A stretch of DNA of 32,555 bases from Hyphomicrobiales bacterium. GTDB taxonomy: Bacteria > Pseudomonadota > Alphaproteobacteria > Rhizobiales > Xanthobacteraceae. Location of the stretch: assembly GCA_017305595.1 (NCBI GenBank), contig JAFKKL010000027.1, positions 1 through 32,555 on the forward strand, read 5' to 3'. Positions 25,980 through 32,555 of the stretch are shown here, in pieces. The notes below the pieces were generated by a model. That model was given only the letters and a program-made list of their open reading frames with translations. It did not search any database and was not told the origin of the DNA. Position 1 is the first letter of the stretch. The number at the start of each line of letters is the position of its first letter. Position numbers and translations under genes: made by a program.

Positions 25980-27644
25980 TTATTTCACGACCATCGCCGT
26001 GAACGGATAGACGTAGGCTTGCAGCATCACGAACAGGCCGACAAGGCAAGCCAGCGCGATCGAGTGCTTGAACACGAAGCGCAAAATACTGCCTTCATGC
26101 CCGTACCAGTTGGTCGCCGTCGAGGCGACGACGATCGACTGCGCGTCGATCATCTTGCCCATGACACCGCCCGATGAGTTGGCGGCGCTCATCAGAATCG
26201 GCGACAGGCCGAGCTGTTCCGACGTAATCCTCTGCAAATTGCCGAACAGCACGTTCGAAGCCGTATCCGAACCGGTCAACGCCACGCCCAACCAGCCCAG
26301 CAACGTTCCGAAGAACGGATACAGCACTCCCGTCGCCGCGAAGGCCAGACCGAGCGTCGCATCGATGCCGGACAGGCGGGTCAGCGTGCCGATCGCCAAC
26401 ATCGCCGAGATGGTGATCAGCGACACCGCGCAGATCCGGATGGTCTTGCCGTAGACCGAGATGATCCGCGCCGGCGAGAAGCCCATCACCAATCCGGAAA
26501 TAATCGCGGCGATCAGCATGCCGGTACCTGTGAACGACAGGTACTGGAACGAGAACACAGCGGCTTCCGGGGTCGGCTTGGCGACGATCGGCGCGACCTT
26601 GTTGATCATGTTGTGCAGTTCGGGAACCGCGTAGTTCCAGGTAAAGATCGGATTGACCGCCGCCTTGAACCAGCCGGTGCCCCAGATCAACAGCACGGCG
26701 CAGACGATGATCCACGGCAGCACCGACGACCAGACCTCCGCCTGCGTCAGCTTTGGCAGCGTCGTGCTCTTGTCCGGCTTGGCCAGATCGGCGGAGATGT
26801 CATGGCCGCGCAACGCCGGCGAGGTCCACAACGTCTTCGGCTGCCAGACCCGCAGGAACAAGATCAGGCATCCCATCGAAATCAGCGAGGCGCCGATGTC
26901 GACGATCCATGGGTTGATGTAGTTCGAGATCAGGAACTGCGGGATCGCGAAGGAAACGCCGGTGACCAGAATAGCCGGCCAGACTTCCTTCATCCCCCTC
27001 CATCCGGCGAATGCCCAGATCACCCAGAACGGTACGATCAGCGAGAAGATCGGCAATTGCCGTCCCACCATCGCGCCGAGCAGATAGGGATCGAGACCGG
27101 TGACCGAGGCAAGACCCTGGATCGGCGTACCGAGCGCGCCGTATGCGACGGGCGCGGTGTTGGCGATCAACGACAGACCGGAGGCCGCGAGCGGCGAGAA
27201 GCCGAGACCGATCAGGATGGCACCGGTGATCGCCACCGGCGTGCCGAAACCGGATGCGCCTTCGAAAAACGCGCCGAACGAAAATGCGATCAGCAGGATC
27301 TGGATTCGCCGGTCCGTGGTCACGCTGCCGATGGCCCGTTGCAACGTCTCGAACCGCCCCGACGCCAACGTCAGTTGGTACATGAAGATAACGTTGAGGA
27401 CGATCCAGCCGATCGGAAAGAAACCGACAACGACGCCGAGCAACGATGCGCGGATCGACATGTTGGCTGGCATGGTGAAAACAAAGATCGCGATCAGATT
27501 GGCGACGATCAGTGCAGTGATCGCCGCGATATGCGCCTTGACCTTGCCGCTGGCGATCAACACCAGCAGCGTAATGACCGGGATCGCCGCGGCGATCGTC
27601 GATAATGCAGCATTGCCGAACGGATTGTAGACTTGATTCCACAT
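25980..27644 (-). CDS. lldP: L-lactate/glycolate permease (LctP family)
   Basis: A 554-residue inner-membrane symporter of the LctP family, which in E. coli contains LldP and GlcA; both carry L-lactate, D-lactate and glycolate with protons. About 13 hydrophobic helices are visible. Family blocks are FGAFFEGASGFGTPVAITGAILIGLGF, NTAPVAYGALGTPI, LGWLGVALTGSDTASNVLFGNLQ and MSAANSSGGVMGKMIDAQSIVVASTAT near the C-terminus. I chose ATG 27644 (MWNQVYNPFG) because GGTGGGG lies about 8 bases upstream; ATG 27662 would add six residues. The gene ends in a good terminator. The symbol follows the family; glycolate is equally possible given glcF 4 kb away. Confidence 0.9.
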   Translation of the reverse strand: MWNQVYNPFGNAALSTIAAAIPVITLLVLIASGKVKAHIAAITALIVANLIAIFVFTMPANMSIRASLLGVVVGFFPIGWIVLNVIFMYQLTLASGRFETLQRAIGSVTTDRRIQILLIAFSFGAFFEGASGFGTPVAITGAILIGLGFSPLAASGLSLIANTAPVAYGALGTPIQGLASVTGLDPYLLGAMVGRQLPIFSLIVPFWVIWAFAGWRGMKEVWPAILVTGVSFAIPQFLISNYINPWIVDIGASLISMGCLILFLRVWQPKTLWTSPALRGHDISADLAKPDKSTTLPKLTQAEVWSSVLPWIIVCAVLLIWGTGWFKAAVNPIFTWNYAVPELHNMINKVAPIVAKPTPEAAVFSFQYLSFTGTGMLIAAIISGLVMGFSPARIISVYGKTIRICAVSLITISAMLAIGTLTRLSGIDATLGLAFAATGVLYPFFGTLLGWLGVALTGSDTASNVLFGNLQRITSEQLGLSPILMSAANSSGGVMGKMIDAQSIVVASTATNWYGHEGSILRFVFKHSIALACLVGLFVMLQAYVYPFTAMVVK

Positions 27645-27959
27645 CGTCGTTGCCCCACCCATTTTCGACAGACGGGTCGGCTAGACAGACCCTGTCGTCG
27701 GTGCCGTTTCAGCCCGGGCCGTCACAGCCCTAACGGCTTGTTGATTTCGGAGAGATTGCGCCGCGGATATCGTCCGGATAACGCTGCCTCCCCGCATTGA
27801 GGGACCGCGCAAATCAGTCCCTAAGTACCTATGCTAGAAGCAAATCCGTATCCGCGACAAGGCAACGCAGCGACGTAATGTCTCGGAACTTCTCCACCGA
27901 ATTCCGACTCGAGGCGCTTTCAGTAGCGAAATCAACGTTTTCCCGGGAGTGAAATAGCT
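27645..27959. other. Divergent promoter region between permease and ABC transporter genes
   Basis: These 315 bases hold no gene but must carry two promoters. GACAGAC is repeated at 27667 and 27684, with overlapping imperfect inverted repeats out to 27696, close to the permease start. AGGGAC (27800-27805) and GTCCCT (27817-27822) form an inverted repeat on the ABC transporter side. Either could be an operator; neither matches a site I know. Confidence 0.4.
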
Positions 27960-29633
27960 GTGCAGAATCTGGGCAAGACCCTCGCCATCGTCTGGCGCCT
28001 CGCCGCTCCTTACTTTCGCTCCGAGGACAAATGGCCGGGTCGAATCCTGCTGGCGAGCGTCATTAGCATCGAACTGGCACTGGTCGGTCTCGATGTCCTG
28101 TTCAACCAATGGTACGGGCGCTTCTACAATGCGTTACAGGAGCGCAACTGGGATACCTTCGTTTCGGAATTGACCTACTTCGCGGTCATCGCGGCGATCT
28201 TCATCCTGCTGGCCGTATATCAACTCTATCTCAACCAGTGGCTCCAGATTCGCTGGCGGGCCTGGATGACCCGCCGCTATCTCGGCGAATGGCTGGACGA
28301 TGCCAATCACTACCGGATGCAATTGTTGGGCGATGCCGCCGACAATCCGGATCAGCGTCTTACCGACGATATCAAGATGTTCGTCGAGCAGACCCTCAAT
28401 ATCGGCATCGGCCTGCTGTCGTCAGTGGTGACCCTGTTTTCGTTCTTCCTGATCCTGTGGGGATTATCCGCGGCCGCACCGCTCCATCTGTTCGGCCAAG
28501 TGTATAATATTCCCGGCTATCTGGTGTGGGGTGCGTTGATCTATGCCGTTATCGGCACCGCCCTGACGCATCTGGTTGGCCGCCCCCTGATCCGGCTCGA
28601 CTTCATGCAGCAACGTTATGAGGCCGACTTCCGCTTCAATCTGGTGCGGGCCCGTGAAAACGCCGAGCAGATTGCGCTGCTACACGGCGAGAGCGCCGAG
28701 CGTAACCAACTTCTGAGACGCTTCCGCTTAGTCGTCGATAACTGGATCGCCATCATGATCCGCACCAAGAAAGTCACCGCGCTGACGGCGAGCTACTCGC
28801 AGGCCGCGAAAGTCTTTCCGTTCATCCTGGTCGCTCCTGCCTATTTCGCCGGGAAGATTCAACTCGGCGGAATGATACAAACGTCAAGCGCATTCGGCAG
28901 CGTGCAGGGCGCGCTGTCGTTCTTCGTCACCGCCTACCGCTCGCTGGCCGAATGGCGCGCTGTTGTCAGCCGTCTCGACGGCTTCGAGGTCGCTATCGCA
29001 CACGCGACAGCCCTGCCCCACGAGCCAGGCCGAATCGTCCATGTGTCGGCCGGCGATGCGGCGATTACCCTCGACGATCTGCTGCTGCAATTGCCCAACG
29101 GCAAACCGATCGTCGCCGCCGAGGCGCTCCACCTACGACCGGGCGAAACCACCCTGATCAAGGGACCATCGGGCTCGGGCAAGTCGACGCTGTTCCGGGC
29201 CATCGGCGGCATCTGGCCATTCGGCACCGGCACGATCCGGATTCCCGCAACGGCCCGGCTGATGTTCCTGCCGCAGCGGCCCTACTTCCCGGTCGGCTCG
29301 CTGAAAGCTGCGATCGCCTATCCCGCCGAACCGGACACATTCGACAGCGCCGCCATCCGCGCGGCAATCCAGACCGTTGGGCTCCCCGCGCTGGCCGATC
29401 ATATTGACGAAGAAGCCCATTGGAACACGCGGCTTTCGCTTGGCGAACAACAGCGTCTCGGCCTTGCGCGAGCCCTGCTGGCAAAGCCGGACTACCTGTT
29501 TCTCGACGAAGCCACCGCATTCGCCGCCGGCCACCGAACGCTTGATACGCTTCATGCCCGCGAGATCGTCCTCGCACCAGGCGGGACAGCGGCTGTCGCC
29601 TATACGATCGCCGACGACGGGAGCCGCGCATAG
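27960..29633 (+). CDS. SbmA/BacA-type ABC transporter, fused permease and ATPase, with damaged ATPase domain
   Basis: A 557-residue fusion. Residues 1-350 form the SbmA/BacA-like membrane domain (FNQWYGRFYNALQERNWDTF, YLNQWLQIRWRAWMTRRYLGEW, DNPDQRLTDDIKMFVEQTL). Residues 365-557 are the ATPase, with Walker A GPSGSGKST (402-410), signature LSLGEQQRLGLARAL (492-506) and Walker B YLFLDEATA (512-520). After DEATA the chain passes straight to FAAGHRTLDTLHARE, so the D-loop (normally SLDE), the following helix and the strand before the H-loop His are missing, about 28 residues compared with relatives. The start is GTG 27960, with GGGAG about 10 bases upstream. Relatives import peptides or other compounds; with this deletion the ATPase may be weak or dead. 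It is convergent with the porin gene. Confidence 0.87.
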   Translation: MQNLGKTLAIVWRLAAPYFRSEDKWPGRILLASVISIELALVGLDVLFNQWYGRFYNALQERNWDTFVSELTYFAVIAAIFILLAVYQLYLNQWLQIRWRAWMTRRYLGEWLDDANHYRMQLLGDAADNPDQRLTDDIKMFVEQTLNIGIGLLSSVVTLFSFFLILWGLSAAAPLHLFGQVYNIPGYLVWGALIYAVIGTALTHLVGRPLIRLDFMQQRYEADFRFNLVRARENAEQIALLHGESAERNQLLRRFRLVVDNWIAIMIRTKKVTALTASYSQAAKVFPFILVAPAYFAGKIQLGGMIQTSSAFGSVQGALSFFVTAYRSLAEWRAVVSRLDGFEVAIAHATALPHEPGRIVHVSAGDAAITLDDLLLQLPNGKPIVAAEALHLRPGETTLIKGPSGSGKSTLFRAIGGIWPFGTGTIRIPATARLMFLPQRPYFPVGSLKAAIAYPAEPDTFDSAAIRAAIQTVGLPALADHIDEEAHWNTRLSLGEQQRLGLARALLAKPDYLFLDEATAFAAGHRTLDTLHAREIVLAPGGTAAVAYTIADDGSRA

Positions 29634-29654
29634 CGTGTCGATCGATCCAAGAAC

Positions 29655-29680
29655 AAAGGGCGGCAAACATGCCGCCCTTT
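29655..29680. terminator. Bidirectional terminator between the ABC transporter and porin genes
   Basis: AAAGGGCGGCA, an AACA loop and TGCCGCCCTTT form a perfect 11-base-pair stem. A-runs and T-runs on the two sides let it work for both convergent genes. Confidence 0.85.
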
Positions 29681-29702
29681 GCCCGCAACCGGTTCGCGCT
29701 CG

Positions 29703-30644
29703 TTATTTCAGATTGCTCATCGCCGTCAGGTCGGCCGAGAGCTTGACGATGCCGGCGGCACCGCACCACTTCGATCCGGCAGCCGTCGCAGTAAAGTCGC
29801 TGGTAAAGAGATTGCAGTCGGCCTTCGACAAATTGGTGTCGGAGTAACGGAAGTCTAGCGTGAACACCTTGTAGGTGAAGCCGATGCCGACATTCCAGGT
29901 GTTGTAGTCGGCGAACTTGACGTTGCCGTAAAACGCGTCCGACGTGCCGAGCCACTGACGCCCGAACTCGCCCGACAGATACATGCCGACGCCGCTGCTG
30001 CCGAACCAATCGGTCGGGGCCGTCACCTTGGCGGTGACCGACGCGTAGGTGCCGTCCGCGCCGGAATTCAGGAAGTTGGGCGAATAGAACGCATTGGCGC
30101 CGACCGAGAAGGTGTCACTGACGGTATAGGTCACCTTGCCGTAGACCTCATAGAAGGAGACATCCTTCTTCATGAAGTTGCCGTTGGGCAGGAAGGCTGC
30201 CCCTGCCGGACACAGCCCCGCCGCGACGCCGCCAGCGTTGCCGTCGATGCACTGTCCACCGGGATAGAGATAACCCCAGACGCCGAAGTCGAAGGCGAAT
30301 GCACCGAAGGTTGGCCGGATGCCGGCATAGACGTCAACCTCGGCGGCGGCGCGATTGGTGAAGGAGATGCTGTTGCCGGCCGCGCCGACGTAGAGCTGCA
30401 AGTCCTTGGTGACGTTGAAGCGCGGCTCGAAATAGGCGCTGACCGACGCTTCCCGATTCGACTGGCTGACACCACGGAACACATAGTTGTTGGTGATGCC
30501 CGCGCCGAACGCGACGTCCCACGGATCGAAGGCGGCCACCGGCGGCGGCGCCTTGGTATAAACCTTCGCCGGTAGATCGGCGGCGGAAGCTGCGGCCGTT
30601 CCGGCCATCAATAGCGCGGCGGCGGCGAGATAAACTGTCTTCAT
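29703..30644 (-). CDS. TorF-family putative porin
   Basis: A 313-residue outer-membrane protein. The signal peptide is MKTVYLAAAALLMAGTAAASA, cleaved before ADLPAK. The mature start PVAAFDPWDVAFGAGITNNYVFRGVSQSNREASVSAYFEPRF is characteristic of the TorF/TIGR02001 family, whose members are small outer-membrane beta-barrels with the YVFRGVSQS motif. Alternating strands such as LQLYVGAAGNSISF, VDVYAGIRPTFGAFAFDFGVWGYLYPG and YGNVKFADYNTWNVGIGFTYKVFTLDFRYSDTN continue to the end. Cysteine pairs occur in extracellular-type loops (QCIDGNAGG...GLCPAG; KADC...KWCG). A longer frame reaches 30776, but ATG 30644 begins the signal, with GGGGA close upstream. The transported solute is unknown. Confidence 0.87.
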   Translation of the reverse strand: MKTVYLAAAALLMAGTAAASAADLPAKVYTKAPPPVAAFDPWDVAFGAGITNNYVFRGVSQSNREASVSAYFEPRFNVTKDLQLYVGAAGNSISFTNRAAAEVDVYAGIRPTFGAFAFDFGVWGYLYPGGQCIDGNAGGVAAGLCPAGAAFLPNGNFMKKDVSFYEVYGKVTYTVSDTFSVGANAFYSPNFLNSGADGTYASVTAKVTAPTDWFGSSGVGMYLSGEFGRQWLGTSDAFYGNVKFADYNTWNVGIGFTYKVFTLDFRYSDTNLSKADCNLFTSDFTATAAGSKWCGAAGIVKLSADLTAMSNLK

Positions 30645-30876
30645 GGCAATCCCCATCGAACTTGGTTGAGCCGACTTCGTCGACGACCGGACCTTGATGT
30701 CCGGCGACGAACCGCTGGCTTGCGTTCGCTTGCGGGATTCAATCTGCGTGGGGAAAGAAAGAACGGAAAGCAACAATGCAAGGCAATTGCTGCCTCATTA
30801 GGCGACTGGACATCCTAAAGCGACATGTCGCGCCAACTGTTGCAAGCAGACAACATTTCAGGTTGGCGGCTTAGTC

Positions 30877-30997
30877 TGTCATGCCTCGTTTTATGCCGGC
30901 GTCCACGTCTAGACGCCGCAAGTTCAAAGACGTGGGTGGCTGGGACATCGAAAGCGAAACAACGCCGTTCTTTGAATGGCTGCGCCCGGCTATGAAG
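30877..30997. repeat. Palindromic intergenic repeat, copy 4 (long form, degraded)
   Basis: It begins CTGTCATGCCTCG and contains CCACGTCT (30903-30910) facing AGACGTGG (30928-30935), like copy 1. Its right half, ACGCCGTTCTTTGAATGGCT (30962 on), resembles the right half of the copy at 7809. The outer arms have decayed (TGTCATG against TATGAAG), so this copy looks older. Confidence 0.65.
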
Positions 30998-31123
30998 AGG
31001 ATCGGCACGCAACGAAATGCATCACTCCCCAGCCAGATAGGATTCTGGCCATCGATCGGAGTGATCGCACCTCAAGCAAGAACGCGCGCTCGTTGTTGCC
31101 GGAGCACGCCGCATAAATGCCAA

Positions 31124-31152
31124 CGCCGCTTCCGGTGACTTCGGAAGCGGCG
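31124..31152 (-). terminator. Hairpin after the histone-like gene
   Basis: CGCCGCTTCCG and CGGAAGCGGCG are perfect 11-base inverses with a seven-base loop, 14 bases past the stop of the minus-strand histone-like gene. No T-run follows, so it may stabilise the transcript end or terminate it. Confidence 0.55.
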
Positions 31153-31165
31153 CGATGGCCTTGCG

Positions 31166-31534
31166 TCAGGTAGCCTCGGAAGAACCGCCACCAGACGGCT
31201 CAGGATTGCTCCACAGCGGCAACGGCGCCGGTTCCGGAGCTGGTGTGGCAGCCGGCATCATGGTGCGCGCCGGACTCGACTTCTTGGCGCTACGCCTGAC
31301 GGTTTTCTTTGCGGTCTTCTTAGCTGCTTTCTTCGCGGATTTCTTTGGAGCCGCACGTTTCGCCGCGGCCTTCTTTGCCGACTTGCGGCCTGCGGCCTTG
31401 GCTTTCTTTTTCTTCGGAGCCTTTTTCGCAGCCTTCTTGGCTGCGGACTTTTTCGCTGCCTTCTTTACGGTCTTGGCAGCTTTCTTCTTGGAACTCTTGG
31501 CCTTCGACTTGAGCGCTTTCTTGGCTTTAGCCAT
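31166..31534 (-). CDS. Histone H1-like Lys/Ala-rich DNA-binding protein
   Basis: A 122-residue, strongly basic protein. Residues 1-88 are almost entirely Lys and Ala, with repeated AKKA/AKK/AAKK units resembling the C-terminal tail of eukaryotic histone H1 and bacterial H1-like proteins such as AlgP, Hc1 and BphP. They would be disordered and bind DNA by charge. Residues 90-122 (RTMMPAATPAPEPAPLPLW and onward) are not basic: a Pro/Ala stretch, one Trp, then Gly/Ser. No folded domain is seen. ATG 31534 has an excellent AGGAGG 6 bases upstream, so it is a real gene, well translated. It is 56 bases downstream of glcF on the same strand. A role in nucleoid compaction is inferred. Confidence 0.85.
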   Translation of the reverse strand: MAKAKKALKSKAKSSKKKAAKTVKKAAKKSAAKKAAKKAPKKKKAKAAGRKSAKKAAAKRAAPKKSAKKAAKKTAKKTVRRSAKKSSPARTMMPAATPAPEPAPLPLWSNPEPSGGGSSEAT

Positions 31535-31590
31535 CGTCGTCCTCCTGTTGCCGACTTAGACACATCAAGCAGTCCGCGTTCTCCGCGGCT

Positions 31591-32555
31591 TTACACCGTT
31601 CCTTGCAATTCTGGCTTGGGACCTCCGGTCGCCCAATCGAGAAGCTCAACCGTATGCACCACCGGAACGTCAGTCCCGCTGGCAATCTGAACCATGCATC
31701 CGATGTTGCCTGCTGCGATCATATCCGGCCCAGTCGTCGCAATGTTTGCAACTTTCCGATCACGCAGCTTGCTCGCAATCTCAGGCTGGAGAATGTTGTA
31801 AGTCCCCGCCGAACCACAACAGAGGTGGCTCTCCGGGATATCTTTCACCACGAATCCATTCTTGGAAAGCAAATCTTTTGGAAGCTGTGTGATTTTCTGT
31901 CCATGCTGCAACGAGCACGCCGAATGATAAGCGACAATTAGATCGCTACGGCGCTCCGGCGGCGACAGACCCAGCGTTGCGACATACTCCGTGATGTCCT
32001 TCGCCAGCTTGGAAACGCGGGCGGCCTGCTCCGCATATTGGCGATCTTCCCGCAGCAAATAGCCGTAATCCTTGACGACGGTGCCGCAGCCCGACGTAGT
32101 CATCAGGATCGCGTCAAGCCCGCCGCCATCGATCTCCCTGCTCCAGGCCGTGACGTTGGCCCGTGCATTGGCGAGCGCAGCGTCGTCCTGCCCGAGATGG
32201 TGGGTCAACGCGCCGCAGCAGACTTCATCCGCGACCAGCACGACCTCGACGCCGTGACGCGTCAGCAAACGAATCGCTGCCTGATTGATTCGCGGCGCCA
32301 GTACCTGCTGGGCACAGCCCTGCAACAGCGCGACGCGGCCACGACGCGGACCGACGGCGGCAAACACCGTCCCGGCGGCGGGGCCCGACGGCGGCAGGCT
32401 ATGCGGCGCCAACGCCAGCATCGCCCGCAACCTGCTGACAAGCGTCGGGGCGGCGGCCCCGACTGACGGCGTCGGCAGCAGCGCCAGCAACGGGCGACCA
32501 AGTCGCGCCAGTATCATGCTGGTCCGAAACAGTTTCGGATTGGGTAGCACCCATG
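31591..32555 (-). CDS. glcF: Glycolate oxidase iron-sulfur subunit GlcF, C-terminal part (5' end outside window)
   Basis: GlcF is the iron-sulfur subunit of membrane-associated glycolate oxidase (GlcDEF), which turns glycolate into glyoxylate. About 320 residues are visible. Both cysteine-rich CCG domains are present: LLQGCAQQVLAPRINQAA followed by DEVCCGALTHHLG, and AYHSACSLQHGQKI followed by SHLCCGSAGTYNI. The N-terminal part with two 4Fe-4S ferredoxin motifs is missing because the gene runs off the window. A GTG at 32550 could be read as a start, but the frame is open through it (preceding codon TGG), and KVLPNPKLFR is an internal GlcF sequence, so this is truncation by the edge. glcD and glcE should lie beyond the right edge. 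Confidence 0.92.
   Translation of the reverse strand, partial: WVLPNPKLFRTSMILARLGRPLLALLPTPSVGAAAPTLVSRLRAMLALAPHSLPPSGPAAGTVFAAVGPRRGRVALLQGCAQQVLAPRINQAAIRLLTRHGVEVVLVADEVCCGALTHHLGQDDAALANARANVTAWSREIDGGGLDAILMTTSGCGTVVKDYGYLLREDRQYAEQAARVSKLAKDITEYVATLGLSPPERRSDLIVAYHSACSLQHGQKITQLPKDLLSKNGFVVKDIPESHLCCGSAGTYNILQPEIASKLRDRKVANIATTGPDMIAAGNIGCMVQIASGTDVPVVHTVELLDWATGGPKPELQGTV

Larger units (their letters stand above)
30645..31165. other. Gene-free stretch between porin and histone-like genes
   Basis: These 521 bases hold no convincing gene. The left part (30645-30870) must contain the porin promoter. A ten-base palindrome CGACATGTCG lies at 30821-30830. The middle is a palindromic repeat (30877-30997), and the right end carries the hairpin that follows the histone-like gene (31124-31152). 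The intervening stretch 31000-31120 shows nothing I can name. Confidence 0.6.

Noticed and set aside
26613-27605. Plus-strand open frame of 330 codons opposite the LctP permease
   Set aside because: It has an extreme Arg/Asp/Gln composition with no hydrophobic core; it is the shadow of a membrane-protein gene.
30881-31138. Possible 85-residue gene on the plus strand
   Set aside because: It begins inside the palindromic repeat copy 4 and runs through non-coding sequence without a ribosome site.

Overview
The window is GC-rich alphaproteobacterial chromosome. It most resembles the Nitrobacteraceae (Bradyrhizobium / Rhodopseudomonas / Nitrobacter / Afipia group). The evidence is the gene order pmbA - inositol-phosphatase-like gene - DUF4170 - acyltransferase - waaA - lpxK, the overlapping hisZ-hisG pair, the DUF6101 and DUF2076 genes, the TorF-type porin, the Lys/Ala-rich histone-like protein, and dispersed palindromic repeats of a type common in this group. 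The genus is inferred from recalled protein families, not from a search. No transposase, integrase, phage, CRISPR, rRNA or tRNA was seen; this is mostly core chromosome with a few lineage-specific genes.

Layout. (1) 1-4896, minus strand: a tightly packed envelope operon running pmbA, an inositol-monophosphatase-like phosphatase, DUF4170, a DUF374-type acyltransferase, waaA (Kdo transferase) and lpxK (lipid A 4'-kinase, cut by the window edge). Most junctions overlap. (2) 5174-8731: a DUF6101 gene, ubiA behind a proline-rich four-cysteine secreted protein, and rsmE, separated by palindromic repeats. (3) 8853-11050: a TonB-dependent receptor whose promoter carries two Fur-type 7-1-7 operators. 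(4) 11280-15390: hisZ-hisG, then a polyprenyl-phosphate-type glycosyltransferase overlapping a YdjC/ChbG-family deacetylase. (5) 15500-20014: DUF2076, an L,D-transpeptidase, a lone CheZ-type phosphatase, an MFS transporter and a lipoprotein. (6) 20163-22490: groES-groEL with a CIRCE operator, a possible heat-shock promoter and a strong terminator; a palindromic repeat lies between the two genes. (7) 22622-27644: an orphan secreted protein, a CrtI-like FAD oxidoreductase, a META-like secreted protein and a lactate/glycolate-family permease. (8) 27960-32555: an SbmA/BacA-type ABC transporter with a damaged nucleotide-binding domain, a TorF-type porin, the histone-like protein and the C-terminal part of glycolate oxidase subunit GlcF.

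Common themes. Envelope work dominates: lipid A/Kdo synthesis, a possible amino-sugar carrier-lipid pair, L,D-crosslinking of peptidoglycan, outer-membrane receptor and porin. The most interesting points are the glycosyltransferase-deacetylase pair, which resembles the Francisella FlmF2/NaxD lipid A modification pair; the twin Fur-type operators on the TonB receptor; the in-frame loss of the D-loop region in the ABC transporter; a long-form-like HisG encoded with HisZ; and a family of four palindromic repeats, one of them inside the groESL operon.
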